A stretch of 64,000 bases of DNA from Crenobacter oryzisoli. GTDB lineage: Bacteria > Pseudomonadota > Gammaproteobacteria > Burkholderiales > Chromobacteriaceae. The notes under the pieces were generated by a model. It was not told the origin of the DNA and did not search any database. It saw nothing but the letters and a program-made list of their open reading frames with translations. Both the position numbers and the translations under genes were made by a program. How positions within the stretch are numbered: the first letter of the stretch is position 1; each line of letters opens with the position of its first letter. The stretch is taken from assembly GCF_030385785.1 (NCBI RefSeq), contig NZ_JAUEDK010000018.1, positions 20,269-84,268 of the forward strand, written 5' to 3'. This document shows positions 37,492-48,048 of the stretch, piece after piece.

Positions 37492-38412
37492 ATGACCTCC
37501 GTCGTTGCCCCCGCTCTCATCGCTTCCGTGTCGACCCCGTACCGTGGCCGATTTGCCCCCAGCCCGACAGGCTTGTTGCATGCGGGTTCCCTCGCCACAG
37601 CGGTAGGCAGCTATCTCGAGGCGCGCTGCCGTGGCGGCGAGTGGCTGGTGCGTATCGAGGATCTCGATCCGCCGCGCGAGCAGGCTGGTGCGAGCGAGCA
37701 CATCCTCGCCACGCTGGCGGCGTTCGGCTTTGAATGGGACGGCGAGGTGGTGTACCAGAGCCGGCGCCATCGGTTATACCGCGAGGCGCTGCAGCTGTTG
37801 GCCGAACGCGGTCTGGCCTATCAATGCGCCTGCACCCGGCGCGAGATCGCGTTGGCGGCGCGCCCTGGCGTCGATGGTCCGGTGTACCCAGGGACCTGCC
37901 GGCACGGCTTGCCGCCGGGGCGGGAAGGGCGTGCCTGGCGGCTGAAGGTCGAGCCGGGCGAGGTCGGCTTCGTCGACCGGCTGCAGGGGTATTACGCCCA
38001 GGACCTGGCGCGCGATGTCGGCGATTTCGTGCTGTTGCGTGCCGATGGCTTCTGGGCTTATCAGCTGGCGGTGGTGGTCGACGACGCCGACCAGGGCATC
38101 ACCGACATCGTGCGCGGTGCCGACCTCTTGGTGTCGACGCCGCGACAGATCTGGCTGCAGCGCTGTCTGGCGGTGACGACGCCGACTTATTGCCACTTGC
38201 CGTTATTGGTCAATGCGGCGGGCGAGAAGCTGTCGAAACAGACGCTGGCGCCGGCGATTGACCCAGGCAGGGCCGCTGCCGAGTTGCGTCTGGCGCTGAA
38301 CCGCCTGGGGCATGAGCCTGACACCGCCTGCCAGAGCGTAGCCGAGCTGTGGCAGTGGGCCTTCGCCAATTGGCGTCTCGATCAAGTCGCCCCGAGCCCC
38401 GTTGCGGTTTGA
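37492..38412 (+). CDS. gluQ: Glutamyl-Q tRNA(Asp) synthetase
   Basis: GluQ attaches glutamate to queuosine in tRNA-Asp. The 306-residue product has the class I synthetase HIGH-like motif in [31 protein letters not shown], zinc-type cysteines ([16 protein letters not shown]) and the KMSKS-like [14 protein letters not shown]. It lacks the anticodon-binding domain of GluRS, as expected. ATG 37492 is chosen; a TTG five codons upstream is the alternative. It is divergent from fdxA. Confidence 0.95.
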   Translation: MTSVVAPALIASVSTPYRGRFAPSPTGLLHAGSLATAVGSYLEARCRGGEWLVRIEDLDPPREQAGASEHILATLAAFGFEWDGEVVYQSRRHRLYREALQLLAERGLAYQCACTRREIALAARPGVDGPVYPGTCRHGLPPGREGRAWRLKVEPGEVGFVDRLQGYYAQDLARDVGDFVLLRADGFWAYQLAVVVDDADQGITDIVRGADLLVSTPRQIWLQRCLAVTTPTYCHLPLLVNAAGEKLSKQTLAPAIDPGRAAAELRLALNRLGHEPDTACQSVAELWQWAFANWRLDQVAPSPVAV

Positions 38413-38912
38413 AGGCCAAGACCTGCTGGTGTCGTTGCATCGCCTTGCGGAACAGGGGCTTTGGCGTCGCTCACAGAGTCCTGCGAAGTGATTCCGACTA
38501 GGGATGCTGCCGCGCTGAGGCAAGCCTGCGCAATGGCACTGGCCCAGCGGCGAGACCGGTGCCGTACCCGCGTGGCGCATTGCCAGTATCATGTAAAATT
38601 CGTCGGCTTGTGCTTGGTTTTGATTTTTTTCCGATAGTTTTCTCTCGTTTTTTTCTGGTTTATGGCTGGTTGTGCTTCGTTGCTTGATCAAGGTCAAATG
38701 ACGTTGCAATGCCAATTGCCTGTCCGAGATGCGGTCCTTATCATCGAGTAAAAATAAGTATTTCATTACATTCTTTGTAACGAATGCTTTGGGCGCTACC
38801 GAGACGACGAGCTGTCGGCGTCACTCACTCGGGTTTAGGGATTGCGCAGGTGCGCGGTCCGGCAAGTTCGGAGCGGGGACAACCACTCCAGCAAGAAACG
38901 AAAGGAAGAGCC
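38413..38912. other. Long regulatory region before the arginine deiminase operon
   Basis: No gene is seen in these 500 bases. The right half contains the ANR-type promoter described at 38682-38744 and a leader of about 160 bases. An in-frame upstream extension of arcA to 38784 lacks a ribosome-binding site and family resemblance. Confidence 0.55.
38682..38744 (+). promoter_or_regulatory. ANR/FNR-type promoter of arcABC
   Basis: TTGATcaagGTCAA (38682-38695) matches the FNR/ANR consensus TTGAT-N4-ATCAA at nine of ten positions. A -35 TTGCCT (38716-38721), 17 bases and a -10 TATCAT (38739-38744) follow. A start near 38751 would place the box at about -62, the class I FNR position. This fits anaerobic induction of the arginine deiminase pathway, known for Pseudomonas arcDABC. 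Confidence 0.65.
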
Positions 38913-40145
38913 ATGAGCAAGTTCGGTGTTCATTCTGAGTGCGGCAAGTTGCGCAGCGTGATGGTGTGCCGCCCCGGCTTGGCCCACAAGCGCCTGACGC
39001 CGGCCAACTGCCAGGAGCTGCTGTTCGACGACGTGATCTGGGTCGAACGCGCCCAGAAGGACCACGCCTACTTCGTCGAGCAGATGCGCGCCCGCGACAT
39101 CCAGGTGATCGAGCTGCACGATGCGCTGGCCAAGGTGCTGGACGACAAGGCTGCCCGTACCTGGATCCTCGACCGCAAGGTCAAGGCCGACAATGTCGGG
39201 GTCGGCATGCTCGGCGATCTGCGCGGTTGGCTCAACGACATGGTGTCTGCGCAGTTGGCCGAACATCTGATCGGCGGCATCGCCAAGGCCGATCTGCCGT
39301 TCGACCCGAAAGGCCTGTTCGGCGGTTACCTCGACCGGTCCGACTTCGTACTGCCGCCGGTGCCGAACACCTTGTTCCAGCGCGACCCGAGCTGCTGGAT
39401 ATACGAGGGCGTCACCCTCAACCCGATGTACTGGCCGGCGCGCCGCCAGGAAACGCTGATCCTGCAATCGGTGTACCAGTTTCACCCGTACTTTGCCGGC
39501 AAGGTCAACGTGTGGTGGGGCGGCAGCGACCAGGACCACGGCCCGGCCACGCTGGAAGGCGGCGACGTGATGCCGATCGGCAACGGCGTGGTGTTGATCG
39601 GCATGGGCGAGCGCACCAGCCCGCAGGCGGTGGTGCAGGTGGCCAAGCGCGTGCTGGGCAAGGAGGGCGGCGCCACCCGCGTGATTGCCTGCCAGATGCC
39701 GAAGTCGCGCGCCGCGATGCACCTCGATACCGTGTTCTCCTTCCTCGACATCGACCTGTTGTCAGTGTACCCGGACGTGGTCGATGAGATCGTCTGCACC
39801 AGCATGTACGCCGGTGACCGCGAGGGCGAGATCCGCTTCGAGCGCCATGAAGGCAAGTCGTTCCTCGATGTGGTGAAAGAGGCGCTGGGCCTGTCGTCCA
39901 TCCGCGTGATCCAGACCGGCGGTGACCTGTACCAGCGCGAACGCGAACAGTGGGATGACGGCAACAACGTGGTGGCGCTGGATCGCCGCGTGGTGGTGGC
40001 CTACGACCGCAACACCTACACCAACCGGCGGATGCGCGAGCACGGTGTGGAAGTGATCGAGATCCCGGCGTCCGAACTCGGCCGTGGCCGTGGCGGCGGT
40101 CACTGCATGACCTGCCCGGTCATCCGTGACGAAGTGAAGCTGTAA
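38913..40145 (+). CDS. arcA: Arginine deiminase
   Basis: ArcA hydrolyses arginine to citrulline and ammonia, the first step of anaerobic ATP production from arginine. The 410-residue product has [36 protein letters not shown] substrate segments, the catalytic-site region [17 protein letters not shown] and the C-terminal [15 protein letters not shown] with nucleophile Cys398. AAAGGAAGAG precedes ATG 38913. It is the first gene of arcABC. Confidence 0.97.
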   Translation: MSKFGVHSECGKLRSVMVCRPGLAHKRLTPANCQELLFDDVIWVERAQKDHAYFVEQMRARDIQVIELHDALAKVLDDKAARTWILDRKVKADNVGVGMLGDLRGWLNDMVSAQLAEHLIGGIAKADLPFDPKGLFGGYLDRSDFVLPPVPNTLFQRDPSCWIYEGVTLNPMYWPARRQETLILQSVYQFHPYFAGKVNVWWGGSDQDHGPATLEGGDVMPIGNGVVLIGMGERTSPQAVVQVAKRVLGKEGGATRVIACQMPKSRAAMHLDTVFSFLDIDLLSVYPDVVDEIVCTSMYAGDREGEIRFERHEGKSFLDVVKEALGLSSIRVIQTGGDLYQREREQWDDGNNVVALDRRVVVAYDRNTYTNRRMREHGVEVIEIPASELGRGRGGGHCMTCPVIRDEVKL

Positions 40146-40153
40146 GTCGGGCC

Positions 40154-40183
40154 GGTTCGGCCGACCATGCGGTTGGCCGAACC
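40154..40183. repeat. Hairpin GGTTCGGCC/GGCCGAACC between arcA and arcB
   Basis: A perfect 9-bp inverted repeat with a 12-base loop starts nine bases after the arcA stop. No T tract follows, so it may stabilise the arcA message or be a scattered repeat; it contains the TTGGCCGAAC word seen elsewhere in the window. Confidence 0.6.
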
Positions 40184-40292
40184 TGATCCCCCGTTTCAAC
40201 CCGAATTCAAACCGACCGACAGGTCGACCGCGTCCGACCCATTCCGTCCCACGCGGCCGCTTGCCAGACCGACTCTAATCAGGAGCTGCAAC

Positions 40293-41303
40293 ATGGCTTT
40301 CAATCTGCGCAACCGCAACTTCCTCAAGATGCTGGACTTCACTCCGCGTGAGATCCGCTACCTGCTCGACTTGGCCCGCGACCTGAAGCGTGCCAAGTAC
40401 AGCGGCACCGAACAGCAGCACCTGAAGGGCAAGAATGTCGCGCTGATCTTCGAAAAGACCTCGACCCGCACCCGCTGCGCGTTCGAAGTGGCCTGCTTCG
40501 ACCAGGGCGCCAACGTCACCTACCTCGGCCCGTCCGGCTCGCAGATCGGCCACAAGGAATCGATGAAGGACACCGCCCGGGTGCTGGGCCGCATGTACGA
40601 CGCGATCGAATACCGCGGCTTTGACCAGGAGATGGTCGAGCACGAGCTGGCCAAATACGCCGGGGTGCCGGTGTACAACGGCCTGACCGACGAATTCCAC
40701 CCGACCCAGATGCTGGCCGACGTGTTGACCATGTGGGAGCACAGCGACAAGCCGATCTCGCAGATCAGTTATACCTACCTCGGCGACGCCCGCAACAACA
40801 TGGGCAACTCGCTCTTGGTGATCGGCTGCAAGCTGGGCATGGACGTGCGCATCGGCGCACCGAAGCACCTGTGGCCACATGACGAGCTGGTGGCCGAATG
40901 CCGTGCCATCGCCGAGAAGACCGGCGCCAAGATCACCCTGACCGAAGACGCCCAGGAAGCGGTGAAGGGCACCGACTTCATCCACACCGACGTGTGGGTG
41001 TCGATGGGCGAACCGGCCGAGGTGTGGGCCGAGCGCATCAAGCTGCTCAAGCCGTACCAAGTCAACGCCGCGCTGATGCAGGCGGCCGGCAATCCGGTGG
41101 TGAAGTTCATGCACTGCCTGCCGGCGTTCCACAACTCGGAAACCAAGGTCGGCAAGGAAATCGCCGCGCAGTATCCGGAGCTGGCCAATGGCATCGAAGT
41201 GACCGAAGAGGTGTTCGAGTCGGAAGCATGCATCGCCTTCGAGCAGGCCGAGAACCGCATGCACACCATCAAGGCCATCCTGGTGTCCACGCTGGCCGGC
41301 TAA
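40293..41303 (+). CDS. arcB: Ornithine carbamoyltransferase, catabolic
   Basis: ArcB phosphorolyses citrulline to carbamoyl phosphate and ornithine. The 336-residue product carries the carbamoyl-phosphate loop [50 protein letters not shown] and the active-site [10 protein letters not shown]. Operon position between arcA and arcC, and length as in the ArcB group, support the catabolic assignment over ArgF. AGGAG (40281-40285) precedes ATG 40293. Confidence 0.95.
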   Translation: MAFNLRNRNFLKMLDFTPREIRYLLDLARDLKRAKYSGTEQQHLKGKNVALIFEKTSTRTRCAFEVACFDQGANVTYLGPSGSQIGHKESMKDTARVLGRMYDAIEYRGFDQEMVEHELAKYAGVPVYNGLTDEFHPTQMLADVLTMWEHSDKPISQISYTYLGDARNNMGNSLLVIGCKLGMDVRIGAPKHLWPHDELVAECRAIAEKTGAKITLTEDAQEAVKGTDFIHTDVWVSMGEPAEVWAERIKLLKPYQVNAALMQAAGNPVVKFMHCLPAFHNSETKVGKEIAAQYPELANGIEVTEEVFESEACIAFEQAENRMHTIKAILVSTLAG

Positions 41304-41498
41304 GCGGCCTAGCCTTCGGGGCCGGTGCCGCGTTGCCGGGGCTCCGCCGCCGGCGCCTTGCCCCAACCACGAATGCGTCGCCGCTCACTAACACGGTAGC
41401 GCCATCCCGGCCGATCCCCCGCATCGGGCGGGTCGGCCGGTCTCATTCAGCTTCAGGCCGGCTGGCCACACGCCGACCGGCTCCCGAAAGGACTCATC

Positions 41499-42443
41499 AT
41501 GCGAGTAGTCGTCGCCTTGGGCGGCAACGCCCTGCAACGTCGTGGCGAAGCCATGACCGCCCAAAACCAACGCGCCAACGTGCAAGTGGCCGCCAAGCAG
41601 TTGGCCGCCGTCACCCGGCTCGGCCACAACCTGGTGATGTGCCACGGCAACGGCCCGCAGGTCGGCCTGCTCGGCCTGCAGAACGATGCCTACGCCCGTC
41701 ACGTCGACGAGAAGGTCACCCCATACCCGCTTGACGTGCTCGGCGCGCAGACCGAAGGGATGATCGGCTACATGATCGAACAGGAGCTCGGCAACGAGCT
41801 GCCGTTCGAAGTGCCGCTGGCCACCATCCTCACCCAGACCGAAGTGGACGCCGCCGACCCGGCGTTCCAGAACCCGACCAAGTTCGTCGGCCCGGTGTAC
41901 AGCAAGGAAGAAGCCGACCAACTGGCCGCCGAACACGGCTGGACCGTCAAGGCCGACGGCGACTACTTCCGCCGCGTGGTGCCCTCGCCGCGCCCGAAAC
42001 GCATCTTCGAAATGCGCCCGATCAAGTGGATGATCGAGAAGGGCGCCGTGGTGATCGCCGCCGGCGGCGGCGGCATCCCGACCCTGTACCAGGGCGACAA
42101 GCTGGTCGGCGTCGAAGCGGTGATCGACAAGGACCTGGCCTCGGCGCTGCTGGCGCGCGAAGTGGAGGCGGACTACTTCGTGATCGCCACCGACGTGAAG
42201 ACCGTGTTCGTCGGCTGGGGGACTCCGGAGGCGAAGGCGATCAAGCGAGTGCACCCGGACGAGATGGACAAGCTCGGCTTCGCGGCCGGCTCGATGGGGC
42301 CGAAGGTGGAAGCGGCGTGCGAGTTTGCACGGCTGACCGGTAAGCGCGCGGTGATCGGCGCGCTGGAGGATATCGAGGCGATCGTGAAGGGCGAGGCCGG
42401 CACGGTGATCAGCACCGAGGTGAATGGCATCGAGTGGTACTGA
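41499..42443 (+). CDS. arcC: Carbamate kinase
   Basis: ArcC transfers phosphate from carbamoyl phosphate to ADP, yielding ATP. The 314-residue amino-acid-kinase-fold protein has [87 protein letters not shown] and [16 protein letters not shown], all diagnostic. AAAGGA precedes ATG 41499. It completes arcABC; no antiporter arcD lies on either side. Confidence 0.96.
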   Translation: MRVVVALGGNALQRRGEAMTAQNQRANVQVAAKQLAAVTRLGHNLVMCHGNGPQVGLLGLQNDAYARHVDEKVTPYPLDVLGAQTEGMIGYMIEQELGNELPFEVPLATILTQTEVDAADPAFQNPTKFVGPVYSKEEADQLAAEHGWTVKADGDYFRRVVPSPRPKRIFEMRPIKWMIEKGAVVIAAGGGGIPTLYQGDKLVGVEAVIDKDLASALLAREVEADYFVIATDVKTVFVGWGTPEAKAIKRVHPDEMDKLGFAAGSMGPKVEAACEFARLTGKRAVIGALEDIEAIVKGEAGTVISTEVNGIEWY

Positions 42444-42470
42444 GCGGGGCGAGTGAAGCGTGAAGAAGAG

Positions 42471-42493
42471 GGCGGCCCGCGGGCCGCCTTTGG
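42471..42493 (+). terminator. Hairpin after arcC
   Basis: GGCGGCCC and GGGCCGCC pair around GC with TTTGG following, about 27 bases past the arcC stop. The T tract is short. Confidence 0.5.
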
Positions 42494-42501
42494 TGAGGGT
42501 G

Positions 42502-42532
42502 AAGGTTGGCCGAAGCCGATTCGACCAACCTT
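42502..42532. repeat. Inverted repeat AAGGTTGGcCGAA between arcC and gcl
   Basis: AAGGTTGG-C-CGAA and TTCG-A-CCAACCTT form a stem with one mismatch and a short loop between two convergent genes. It shares the GGTTGGCCGAA word with other hairpins in the window. Confidence 0.6.
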
Positions 42533-42558
42533 GAGCCGTCTTCGCGTGGTGGGTGAGC

Positions 42559-44334
<1,776 letters not shown>

Positions 44335-44457
44335 GGTGCTGTCTCCTGGATTAGTCCCCTCTTGTGTGAATGAATGCTGATATGCGGCTCCTTCCCGTGT
44401 GCTGCCGGTGCTTTGGCCTGCGTGGCCGGAACGGGGGGGGCTTGACGGTCGGGCGGG

Positions 44458-45936
44458 CTAGGTCCGTTTCATGCTCCGCATCAGCCCGGTGTAGATCAGC
44501 GCGCCGGCCGTCGCGCCGATAATCCAGCCAAAGTTGTTGGCGGGCAGCAGCTTCAACAGCTGCGTGCTGATTTCCCAGCCGACCGAGATCAGGCCGGATA
44601 TCAGCAGCGCGATCAGCCCGCCCCGGTTCCAGCCGCCGTCGTAGTAGAAGCGCCCGGTCGGCGCCATGGTATAGAGTTCGGCCGTTTTCACGACCTGGCG
44701 CTTGACCAGGTAAAAGTCGGCCATCATCACGCCGTACAACGGTGCCAGCACGGCGCCGAAGATGCTGACGAAGATGTCGATCGCCTTCGGGCTTTCGACG
44801 AAGATCCATGGGCAGACCAGCACGGCGAGGATCGACGCGATCAGGCCGCCCTTCTTGAAGTCGACGTGCTTCGGGAACAGGTTGGCGATGTCGTACGCCG
44901 GCGAGACGAAGTTGGCGACGATGTTGATGCCCATCGTGGCGACGACGAAGGTGAGGCTACCGATCACCACCGCAAACTTGTTCTGGATCCGCGCGACGAT
45001 CTCGACAGGGTCCATGATCATCGAGCCGAACACCTTGGCGCTGCCGGAAGTGACGATCACCGTGACGATCGCGAATACGATGAAGTTGACCGGCAGGCCG
45101 AGGAAGTTGCCCACCTTCATCTGATGCTCGCTCTTGGCGAAGCGCGCGAAGTCGCCGAAGTTGAGCAAGAGTGCGGCGAAGTAGCTGATCACCAGCAATA
45201 CTGCGTCGCCCATGCCGAACCACTGCTCGCCGCCGGACAGGACCTTGCCACCCAGTGTCAGGTTAAGGCTGGAGAGGCCGGCCTGTGACAGGATCCAGCC
45301 CATCAGCACGAACATCACCACGTAGACAGCCGGGCCGCAGAAGTCGATGAAGCGGCGGATGGTCTCCATGCCGCGCTGGAAGATGATCAGCTGGAACAAC
45401 CACATGAATAGGAAGCAGACCCAGCCGAGCCCGTCTAGGCGCAAGAAGCTCGCGTCGCGCAGCGCGATGGCGGACGGCACGAACAACAGCAGCAAGGTGG
45501 CGACCGCCTTCGACGCGAAATAGGTCTGCACGCCGTACCAGACGATGCCGACTATGCCGCGGATCAGCGCGGCCAGGTTCGCGCCCATCACGCCCATGCT
45601 GACCCGGGCCATCACCGGAAACGGGATGCCGTGAACCTGGCTTGGCTTGCCGACCCAATTGATCAGCACGTACACGCACAGGATGCCCACGGTCATCGCC
45701 AGCAGCACCTGCCAGCCGGAGATGCCGAGCAGGAATAGGCTGGCGGCGAAGGTGTAGCCGCCGACGCTGTGAACGTCGGACATCCACATCGCGAAGATGC
45801 TGTAGCCGGTCCAAGTGCGCTTGCTCATAGGCACCGGGGCGAGGTCGTGGTTGTAGAGGCGCGGATCGGCCGCTTCGATTTGTTCGTCGGGTTCTGGATG
45901 CGGTGCGTCGGCACCGAGTGGGGGTGAAAAGGACAT
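44458..45936 (-). CDS. NCS1-family nucleobase/allantoin-type cation symporter
   Basis: A 492-residue inner-membrane protein with about twelve hydrophobic helices. NCS1 features are visible: the N-terminal RLYNHDLAPVPMSKRTWTGYSIFAMWMSD, then VHGIPFPVMARVSMGVMGANLAALIRGIVGIVWYGVQT. ATG 45936 behind GGGAGGTAAC is chosen; an upstream in-frame extension lies in an inverted-repeat element and is not coding. Placement before gcl suggests uptake of a glyoxylate-yielding compound such as allantoin, but substrate cannot be fixed from sequence. Confidence 0.88.
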   Translation of the reverse strand: MSFSPPLGADAPHPEPDEQIEAADPRLYNHDLAPVPMSKRTWTGYSIFAMWMSDVHSVGGYTFAASLFLLGISGWQVLLAMTVGILCVYVLINWVGKPSQVHGIPFPVMARVSMGVMGANLAALIRGIVGIVWYGVQTYFASKAVATLLLLFVPSAIALRDASFLRLDGLGWVCFLFMWLFQLIIFQRGMETIRRFIDFCGPAVYVVMFVLMGWILSQAGLSSLNLTLGGKVLSGGEQWFGMGDAVLLVISYFAALLLNFGDFARFAKSEHQMKVGNFLGLPVNFIVFAIVTVIVTSGSAKVFGSMIMDPVEIVARIQNKFAVVIGSLTFVVATMGINIVANFVSPAYDIANLFPKHVDFKKGGLIASILAVLVCPWIFVESPKAIDIFVSIFGAVLAPLYGVMMADFYLVKRQVVKTAELYTMAPTGRFYYDGGWNRGGLIALLISGLISVGWEISTQLLKLLPANNFGWIIGATAGALIYTGLMRSMKRT

Positions 45937-45960
45937 GTTACCTCCCGGCTGCGATAGCCA

Positions 45961-46079
45961 TTTAAAGCCGCGAACAAGACCCTTCCGGCGTTGTTGCGCT
46001 GCCTTGCCGTACTTCCTGTACTGTCTGCGGCAGCGTGCCTGGCCGGAACCGCTTCGCGGGCTGTTGTTAGCGGCTTTTA
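45961..46079. repeat. About 120-bp imperfect palindromic element (MITE/REP-like)
   Basis: Four nested complementary pairs run towards a centre at 46009-46021: TAAAGCCGCGAACAA with TTGTTAGCGGCTTTT, TTCCGGC with GCCGGAA, CGCTGCC with GGCAGCG, and GTAC with GTAC around TTCCT. Such a long, ordered palindrome in a non-coding gap looks like a dispersed repeat or small non-autonomous element. I recall similar CCGTACTTCCTGTACTG cores from related genomes, but this is memory, not a search. Confidence 0.65.
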
Positions 46080-46429
46080 GCCCACTATAGAAAGCTTCGC
46101 CGTGAAGAAACCGGCAGGCTGCCAAGCGGGGAGTTCGACTTGGCGGGCGGCGGTCATCTGCTCTGGCAGTGGACGATACGGCAGCGGGTCTTTCCCTTCG
46201 GGCGGCATTTATCAGTAGCGGGTTACTGCCGCCAAAAGAGCAAGAGCAGGTACGGGATATGGCCGCTCGGTTCGACTCGGTCGATCTTCAGCTAGGTTTT
46301 GCAATGTACCTTGTAATGCAAGGTATCTGTTCATATACTGCAGCCGAGAGCCATCGCGTGGTTACTGCCGCCGTAGTGCCTTGCATTGCAAAGTAGAGGG
46401 GCGCCGCCGCGCCAGCCAAGGAAGGATGA
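46080..46429. other. Intergenic region before padR
   Basis: There is no gene apart from an unconvincing frame at 46169-46396, which has no family resemblance and runs through the padR promoter. The right part holds the promoter and two operators listed separately. Confidence 0.5.
46307..46395 (+). promoter_or_regulatory. padR promoter with two copies of a 19-bp dyad operator
   Basis: TACCTTGtaatgCAAGGTA (46307-46325) is a perfect 7-bp dyad. A second copy TGCCTTGcattgCAAAGTA (46377-46395) matches it at 15 of 19 positions. A -35 TTGTAA (46311-46316) lies inside the first copy, with a -10 TATACT (46334-46339) 17 bases on. Binding there by the PadR protein encoded just downstream would shut off its own operon, as PadR regulators commonly do. 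Confidence 0.65.
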
Positions 46430-46795
46430 GTGAAGACACAACTGAAAAAGGGCACGCTGGAGATGTGCGTCCTCGCGCTGCTGGCACGCGCCGACAGCTA
46501 CGCCTACGAACTGGTCAGCCGGCTGGCCGACTGCATGGAGATCAGCGAGGGCACGATCTATCCGCTGATGCGCCGCTTGCAGGGTGAGGGCTGGGTGAGC
46601 ACCTATCTGGTCGAATCGCCGAGCGGCCCGTCGCGCAAGTACTACGCACTGACCGAGGCCGGGCACGACAGTCTGGCCTCGATGCAGACCGAGTGGCAGG
46701 AGTTCGTCGCCGAGGTGAACAGTGTGCTGGTACCGCCGCAGGGGAGCGCGGCCGGGGCGATAAAACGGGACAATCCGCAGGGAGGCAACAAATGA
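46430..46795 (+). CDS. PadR-family transcriptional regulator
   Basis: The 121-residue protein is a winged-helix PadR regulator: LKKGTLEMCVLALLARADSYAYELV, the recognition-helix region ISEGTIYPLMRRLQGEGWV, and the wing SGPSRKYYALTEAGHDSL. It starts at GTG 46430 behind AAGGAAGGA and overlaps the following DUF1700 gene by ATGA. PadR/DUF1700 pairs are common; the regulator usually represses the pair and responds to envelope or drug stress. The two dyads upstream are its likely operators. Confidence 0.93.
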   Translation: MKTQLKKGTLEMCVLALLARADSYAYELVSRLADCMEISEGTIYPLMRRLQGEGWVSTYLVESPSGPSRKYYALTEAGHDSLASMQTEWQEFVAEVNSVLVPPQGSAAGAIKRDNPQGGNK

Positions 46796-47646
46796 ATCAG
46801 CAGACATTCATGCGGCAGCTGGAGGCGGCGCTGGCCGGCCTGCCGGCGGCCGAACGGCAGGACATCCTCGCCGACTACGCCGAGTATTTCCGCGACGCGC
46901 TCGCCGATGGCCGTAGCGAAGAGGAGGTGGCAGCGTCGCTCGGCGACCCGCAGCGGCTCGCCCGCGAATTCCAGGCCAAGGCCAAGCTGCAGGCATGGGA
47001 GTCTCGCCGCTCGGTCGGCAACCTGTTCGGGGTGATCGGGGCGATGGCAGGGCTTGGCGTGCTCAACTTCGTGCTGGCGATCCCGTTCATGATCTACCTG
47101 GGCTTTCTGACGCTCGGCTTCGTGGTGTCGTGCAGCCTGCTGTTCGGCGGGGTGCTGCTGACTGGACTCTGGGCCAGCAACAGCCTGTTCGGCTGGCCGG
47201 CGATCGAGCCGGTGCTGTTCCACCACGGCAGCGGCGTGGCCTGGGTCGCCAGCACGTCCGACAGCGCGCGGCCGCTGGTCAATATCCAGGGCGGGCAGGG
47301 CGACCGCGTGGTGATACACCGCGACGCGGCGACCGGTGCCACGCGCATCGAGGCGTCCGGCGCCGACGGTGCAGTGCGGCTGGAGCGTAGCGCCGATGGC
47401 TCGATCAGCCGCCTGCAGCTCACCGGTGACGACGGCGTGGTCGAGCTGCAGGGGCTGGAGGGCTTGCCCGACCTGCCCGACCGTTCGGTCCTGCTGGTGA
47501 CAGGTCTGGCGCTGCTGCTGGCCGGCGGGGTTGGCCTTGCGATCGCGGTGGTGCTGGTGAGGGCGACCTGGCGAGGCCTGGCACGCTTCGGTCGTTATCA
47601 GTTGTCGCTGCTGTCGGGCGAGCGCAAAGAGGCAGTGCGCGTCTGA
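46792..47646 (+). CDS. DUF1700/HAAS-domain membrane protein
   Basis: A 284-residue protein. The N-terminal HAAS-like cytosolic domain (RQLEAALAGLPAAERQDIL, ADYAEYFRDAL, VAASLGDPQRLAREF) is followed by two closely spaced hydrophobic helices (about 85-130), a periplasmic beta-rich region of about 100 residues, and a third helix (VLLVTGLALLLAGGVGLAIAVVLV) near the C-terminus. DUF1700 proteins travel with PadR regulators; the HAAS domain is thought to be recognised by them. The function of the pair is not established. The start is fixed by the ATGA overlap and GGAGG (46781-46785). Confidence 0.88.
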   Translation: MNQQTFMRQLEAALAGLPAAERQDILADYAEYFRDALADGRSEEEVAASLGDPQRLAREFQAKAKLQAWESRRSVGNLFGVIGAMAGLGVLNFVLAIPFMIYLGFLTLGFVVSCSLLFGGVLLTGLWASNSLFGWPAIEPVLFHHGSGVAWVASTSDSARPLVNIQGGQGDRVVIHRDAATGATRIEASGADGAVRLERSADGSISRLQLTGDDGVVELQGLEGLPDLPDRSVLLVTGLALLLAGGVGLAIAVVLVRATWRGLARFGRYQLSLLSGERKEAVRV

Positions 47647-47785
47647 GGCACAAGGTCGGCGGGACCGTTCGTCGGCGTGCCGTCGCGCCGAGGCATGACG
47701 TGGCGGCATGGTACCGCGGTATGGCTTGACATGAAGCTAAAACCGGCTTGCCATTCGGCCGGCCAGCCACGATAATCCGCGCAAC

Positions 47786-48001
47786 ATGCAGGAGAGAGCC
47801 GCTTTCCCCCGAAGGAATGGGCGGCCGCCGAAGGCGCAAGCGCACCCGCAATCGCTCAGGCAAAAGGACTGTATGGGACACGGTGGCCGATCGGCCCACC
47901 GACCAAACTCTGGAGAGCGGCGCGTGCCAGACACGGCGCCCACCGAAGGGGCTAAGGGTGGCAACGCCATCCGAAAATCTCAGGTGTCCGGGACAGAGGG
48001 G
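47786..48001 (+). promoter_or_regulatory. Tandem glycine riboswitch controlling the gcv genes
   Basis: Two similar aptamers lie in the gcvT leader. The first runs from GGAGAGAGCC (47791) through GCCGCCGAAGGCGCAAGC to CTCAGGCAAAAGGAC near 47870. The second runs from CTCTGGAGAGCGG (about 47909) through CACCGAAGGGGCTAAGGG to CTCAGGTGTCCGGGACAGAG (about 48000). These conserved GGAGAG, CCGAAGG and CTCAGG blocks define the glycine riboswitch. Glycine binding is known to switch on glycine-cleavage genes, and gcvT starts 48 bases downstream. Confidence 0.93.
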
Positions 48002-48048
48002 TGTGTAGTGAGGGAATTGCACACACTGGCTGCCAAGGATCCGCCCCG

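Noticed and set aside
40275..41366. A 363-residue minus-strand frame opposite arcB
   Set aside because: It is antisense to an intact ornithine carbamoyltransferase and has a low-complexity His/Val/Gly/Leu composition.
45937..46125. An N-terminal extension of the NCS1 transporter to an upstream ATG
   Set aside because: The extension is encoded by a palindromic repeat element; a strong GGGAGGTAAC site marks ATG 45936 instead.
46169..46396. A 75-residue frame before padR
   Set aside because: It spans the padR promoter and both operators and lacks a ribosome-binding site.
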